Assembly (NCBI GenBank): GCA_036337715.1
Contig: JAYZDS010000009.1
Span: forward strand, 62,001-126,000
Source: JAURNZ01 sp036337715
Lineage (GTDB): Bacteria; Pseudomonadota; Gammaproteobacteria; Comchoanobacterales; Comchoanobacteraceae
Reading direction: 5' to 3'
DNA length: 64,000 bases
This document shows positions 61,074 to 64,000 of the stretch, in pieces. Every line of letters begins with the position of its first letter. Position 1 is the stretch's first letter. The translations under genes and the position numbers were made by a program. Under the pieces are notes generated by a model. The model made no database searches, was not told where the DNA came from, and was given only the letters and a program-made list of their open reading frames with translations.

Positions 61074-62254
61074 GTCTCAATCCTTGTATAAATTGGCATG
61101 AGTATAAAATGTCCAAAGTACAACACGGTAAAAATTCTTGTCCATAACAGGCGGCTGTCAGTAGCAGGCACCATTCCATAATATCCTAACATGATAATGC
61201 TTAAGATAAAAATACATAATGATGCTCTAGAGTAAATCCCTTTGTATCTCATAGATTTAACTGGACTTCTATCTAACCATGGCATGAAAAACAAGATGAT
61301 TAAACTTAAAAACATAAATATCACACCAAGTAATTTATCTGGAATTGCTCTTAAAATGGCATAAAAAGGTGATAAGTACCACACGGGGTGTATGTGTGAC
61401 GGAGTGACCAAAGGGTTTGCCGGCACCTGATTGATATGCTCTAAAAAGAAGCCATAAAATGTTGGTGCGTAAAATATAATCCATAAAAATATTGCAATGG
61501 CAACAAATACGACAAATAAATCCTTTACAACAATATATGGATGAAATGGGATTACTTTTTTTCTTAAATGTTTAGGGGGCTTTTTATGTGCATTGATATC
61601 AATCCCTTCTGGGTTATTTGAACCTACCACATGTAGCGCAACAATATGAATTCCTATGAATAAAAAAACAACTAAAGGGAATGCAACAATATGAAATGCA
61701 TAGAACCTTGATAGTGTTACTGATGAAACCATAAAGTCGCCCTGTAACCACTGGGCTAAAGATTCACCTACATAAGGAATAACTGTCAAAAACGAAATGA
61801 TGACCCGTGTTGCCCAATATGACATTTGTCCCCACGGCAAAACATACCCTGTATACGCAATCGCAATCATAATGATATAAATGATGACGCCTGTCATCCA
61901 AAGAAATTCTCTAGGGTTTTTATATGAGCCATATAAAAAAGCTCTAAACATATGCAAATAAATGGCAATAAAGAAAAATGAGGCCCCTACGACGTGTAAA
62001 TATCTTATCAGCCAACCATAAGGAATCTCTCTCATCATGTATTGTATGGACGAAAATGCTTTCTCCGTTGTCGGGACATAATACATCAACAGAAAAATAC
62101 CACTTAATACTTGAACGGCCAACATAACTAGGGCGATGGCCCCCATCGCATACCAAAAGTTCAGCGAATGATGAACATAATATTCTTTGAGGTTTTTGCT
62201 TAAAAAACTTGCAATTGGTAGACGTTTTTCTATCCAGCTTCCTAACTTAGACAT
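61046..62254 (-). CDS. petB: ubiquinol-cytochrome c reductase, cytochrome b
   Basis: Quinol-oxidising membrane core of complex III. The 402-residue protein has eight or more spans, four heme-ligand histidines in the segments WLIRYLHVVGASFFF with AIYLHMFRAFLYGSY and YAFHIVAFPLVVFLFIGIHI, and the Q-site TPSHIHPVWYLSPFYAI with a PVWY in place of the usual PEWY. The frame extends to 62281; the ATG at 62254 has GGAG nine bases upstream and overlaps petA by 8 bp. Confidence 0.95.
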   Translation of the reverse strand: MSKLGSWIEKRLPIASFLSKNLKEYYVHHSLNFWYAMGAIALVMLAVQVLSGIFLLMYYVPTTEKAFSSIQYMMREIPYGWLIRYLHVVGASFFFIAIYLHMFRAFLYGSYKNPREFLWMTGVIIYIIMIAIAYTGYVLPWGQMSYWATRVIISFLTVIPYVGESLAQWLQGDFMVSSVTLSRFYAFHIVAFPLVVFLFIGIHIVALHVVGSNNPEGIDINAHKKPPKHLRKKVIPFHPYIVVKDLFVVFVAIAIFLWIIFYAPTFYGFFLEHINQVPANPLVTPSHIHPVWYLSPFYAILRAIPDKLLGVIFMFLSLIILFFMPWLDRSPVKSMRYKGIYSRASLCIFILSIIMLGYYGMVPATDSRLLWTRIFTVLYFGHFILMPIYTRIETCKKPPELN

Positions 62255-62840
62255 AGCTTTTATCTCCAGGTTTTTCAGCACCGATCACAATTGTATTTGC
62301 ATCAGGAAAATAATATGGCGGGACCATTAGGTTGGTTGGAGCAGGTACTTTTTTGTAAACCCTGCCAGCAAGATCAAATTTTGAACCATGACATGCACAA
62401 AAAAACCCGCCTTCCCATGTCTTATCAACGCTGCCTAGTTCTGGCTTATATGTTGGCGAGCAGCCAAGATGAGTGCAGATTGCAACGACAACAAAAATAT
62501 CTTTATTAATGGATCTAAAGTCATTATCTGTGTTTTCAGGCTGTTTTGAATATAGTGAATTAGGGTCCCGAAGATAGGGGTCTTTAACTTCTAGCTCGTT
62601 TATTTGAGATTGAGTTCTTCTAATTACATATATTGGCATACCTTGCCAAGTTACAGTTATCTTCTCATTTGGTAACAAGTTTTTTATATCAACGGTTATT
62701 GGCGCAGCTGCACTTTGAGCTTTTTTTCCTGGCTGCATTGATTTTATAAAAGGCCAGAAAGCAAACAACGCACCAACCACGCTCAAGCTTGATAAAATAA
62801 ATTTTAAAAACTGTCTTCGACTCTTGCTTTTAACTGCCAT
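62247..62840 (-). CDS. petA: ubiquinol-cytochrome c reductase, Rieske iron-sulfur subunit
   Basis: Rieske protein of complex III. From the ATG at 62840 the protein is about 197 residues: twin-arginine leader KSKSRRQFLKFILSSLSVVG, a membrane anchor and the 2Fe-2S domain with CTHLGCSP and CACHGSKFDLAGRV supplying two cysteines and two histidines plus the structural disulfide pair. A three-residue longer start (62849) is possible, but AGGATG better suits 62840. It heads petA-petB-petC. Confidence 0.95.
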   Translation of the reverse strand: MAVKSKSRRQFLKFILSSLSVVGALFAFWPFIKSMQPGKKAQSAAAPITVDIKNLLPNEKITVTWQGMPIYVIRRTQSQINELEVKDPYLRDPNSLYSKQPENTDNDFRSINKDIFVVVAICTHLGCSPTYKPELGSVDKTWEGGFFCACHGSKFDLAGRVYKKVPAPTNLMVPPYYFPDANTIVIGAEKPGDKSYV

Positions 62841-62904
62841 AATAATCATCCTTGATCTTTAATCAAGACGAATTATAGGACAAAATTTAAAAAAAGCCTA
62901 TTAA

Positions 62905-64000
62905 TTAACAATCAAAACTAATTGTAGGATCAACCGCATGTAATTTTTTTTCAATTTGCATCTTAATTTCGTCTAATCTGGCTTGCGATAATGCACTATA
63001 TCTTAAGGTTAAAGCATTGGTCGTATTCGACGCTCTAATGATTGCCCAGCCATCATTAAAACTCAACCTAACACCATCTATAGTATTAATTTCTACATCC
63101 TTGTAATCGATGTTTTTAATGAAATCTTCAATAATTTGAAATTTCTTTGACTCCTCAACGTTCACAATTAATTCATGCGTACTGAATGTTTGAGGAACAA
63201 ATGAAATGATATCATCTAAGGTAACGTTTTCATTAGCAACAAGTTGAAGCAATACTGCGCCAGCTGCAAATGCATCATCAAAATCGTACCAATAATATGG
63301 CAGAAAAATATGACCACTCATTTCTCCACCAATTTCTGCATCTGAAGACACCATCTTCCTTCTAATTTTAGAGTGTCCTGTTTGCCACATGATTGGCTGT
63401 CCACCCCATTTTATAATCAAGTCTGTTAAATAATTTTCACACTTTACATCAAAAACAATTTTTGCACCTGGCTTTTTAGATAACAAATGCTTGGACAGAA
63501 GAAGCATTAATTGATCAGGCCAAACAATAATCCCCGTAGAAGTGACAACCCCTAATCGATCCGCATCACCGTCGAATGCGAGTCCTAAGTCTGCTTTTTC
63601 ATCCTGAACTTTTTGTTGAAGATCGACTAAGTTTTTTGGGTCGCCAGGGTTGGGGTGGTGATTAGGAAACTGTCCATCTGGCTCACAAAACAAAGGGATC
63701 ACATTCATACCCAATGCACGGTACAAAGACTCAACAATTACGCCAGCAATCCCATTCCCGCCGTCAATAACAATTTTTAAAGGTCTTTTGATTTTTATAC
63801 GCTCTTTCATTTCAGCAATATAACGGTCCTTAACATCTAAGGTCTCAACTGACTTTAGCTCATGTAGGTCACCAAAGTTATTTGCATTGATTCTTTTTTT
63901 TATCTCATCAATGATTTCTGCGGGAAGGGGAACACCATCCATATAGAGCTTTATGCCATTATAATCTTTTGGGTTATGGCTGGCCGTAATCATTATGCCA
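62905..64000 (-). CDS. phosphomannomutase/phosphoglucomutase (N-terminus outside window)
   Basis: Alpha-D-phosphohexomutase of the AlgC/ManB type, interconverting hexose-1- and hexose-6-phosphates for LPS and nucleotide-sugar synthesis. The visible 365 residues begin just before the active serine in GIMITASHNPKDYNGIKLY and include the metal loop AFDGDADRLGVV and sugar loop GGEMSGHIFLP, then the phosphate-binding RASNTTNALTLRYSA. The frame is open to base 63999, so the N-terminal part of domain 1 is lost at the right edge; the internal ATG at 63993 is not the start. It lies 56 bp from petA. Confidence 0.92.
   Translation of the reverse strand, partial: GIMITASHNPKDYNGIKLYMDGVPLPAEIIDEIKKRINANNFGDLHELKSVETLDVKDRYIAEMKERIKIKRPLKIVIDGGNGIAGVIVESLYRALGMNVIPLFCEPDGQFPNHHPNPGDPKNLVDLQQKVQDEKADLGLAFDGDADRLGVVTSTGIIVWPDQLMLLLSKHLLSKKPGAKIVFDVKCENYLTDLIIKWGGQPIMWQTGHSKIRRKMVSSDAEIGGEMSGHIFLPYYWYDFDDAFAAGAVLLQLVANENVTLDDIISFVPQTFSTHELIVNVEESKKFQIIEDFIKNIDYKDVEINTIDGVRLSFNDGWAIIRASNTTNALTLRYSALSQARLDEIKMQIEKKLHAVDPTISFDC

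Noticed and set aside
1..64000. CRISPR arrays, insertion sequences, prophage or riboswitches
   Set aside because: No regularly spaced repeats, transposase or integrase frames, or recognisable riboswitch leaders were seen; all gaps are under 300 bp.

Overview
The window comes from an AT-rich, densely packed gammaproteobacterial chromosome. The support is a gammaproteobacterial set of neighbours and proteins: lptD-surA-rsmA, RpoH, RsmJ, QueF, the EF-P/EpmA/EpmB pathway, an atpIBEFHAGDC-glmU run and petABC. Two ankyrin-repeat proteins, a DarT-like ADP-ribosyltransferase, a Com1/DsbA2-like thiol oxidoreductase and several shortened housekeeping proteins suggest a host-associated lineage, perhaps near Legionellales/Coxiellaceae. 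That placement is an inference; no 16S rRNA gene or other marker is present to settle it. No gap between genes exceeds 300 bp, and most convergent pairs meet within 10 bp or overlap.

Layout. 1-713: 3'-incomplete c-type cytochrome. 0.8-4.7 kb: folA, an acyl-CoA thioesterase, topA and tsaC. 4.7-9.5 kb: queF, rsmA, surA and lptD. 9.6-13.3 kb: queD, queE, an esterase and an OPT transporter. 13.3-17.3 kb: rsmJ, then a cytochrome-oxidase assembly cluster (ctaB, ctaA, SCO-like, SURF1, DUF2909) without oxidase subunits. 17.3-21.3 kb: desaturase, OmpA-like, GIN-like, epmB, prmC. 21.3-24.2 kb: accessory patch with an orphan DarT-like gene and two ankyrin genes. 24.3-30.8 kb: MFS transporter, rdgB, hemJ, cca, APC permease, epmA, efp. 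30.9-36.9 kb: tRNA-Met(CAT), a two-gene ABC transporter, metG, an orphan rnfB and nth. 36.9-43.3 kb: recF (carrying a parS-like site), dnaN, dnaA, ruvX, algH, coq7 and an M23 peptidase. 43.5-47.3 kb: rpoH, greA, class I aldolase, glmU. 47.3-56.3 kb: the ATP synthase operon behind trpS-sbcB. 56.4-59.5 kb: HlyD-like, Bax-like, ubiA, hemC. 59.5-64 kb: a tiny LptM-like lipoprotein, a DsbA-family protein, petC-petB-petA and a 5'-truncated phosphomannomutase.

Themes. The cell respires aerobically (petABC, heme A synthesis, oxidase assembly factors, coq7, ubiA, F1Fo ATPase, hemC, hemJ). It builds a Gram-negative envelope (LptD, SurA, a likely LptM, Dsb oxidoreductase, GlmU, peptidoglycan hydrolases). 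It makes queuosine (QueD, E, F) and modifies EF-P on K34.

The observations most worth following up are: (i) a DarT-like ADP-ribosyltransferase with both catalytic residues but no DarG antitoxin nearby; (ii) a recurring promoter layout in which the -10 box lies 6-7 nt before the start codon and no Shine-Dalgarno is visible, suggesting leaderless mRNAs for lptD, metG, coq7, rpoH, trpS, hemC and a DUF2909 gene; (iii) a 41-residue LptM-like gene overlapping a Dsb gene; (iv) a QueD whose first zinc histidine is valine; and (v) a parS site inside recF beside dnaA.
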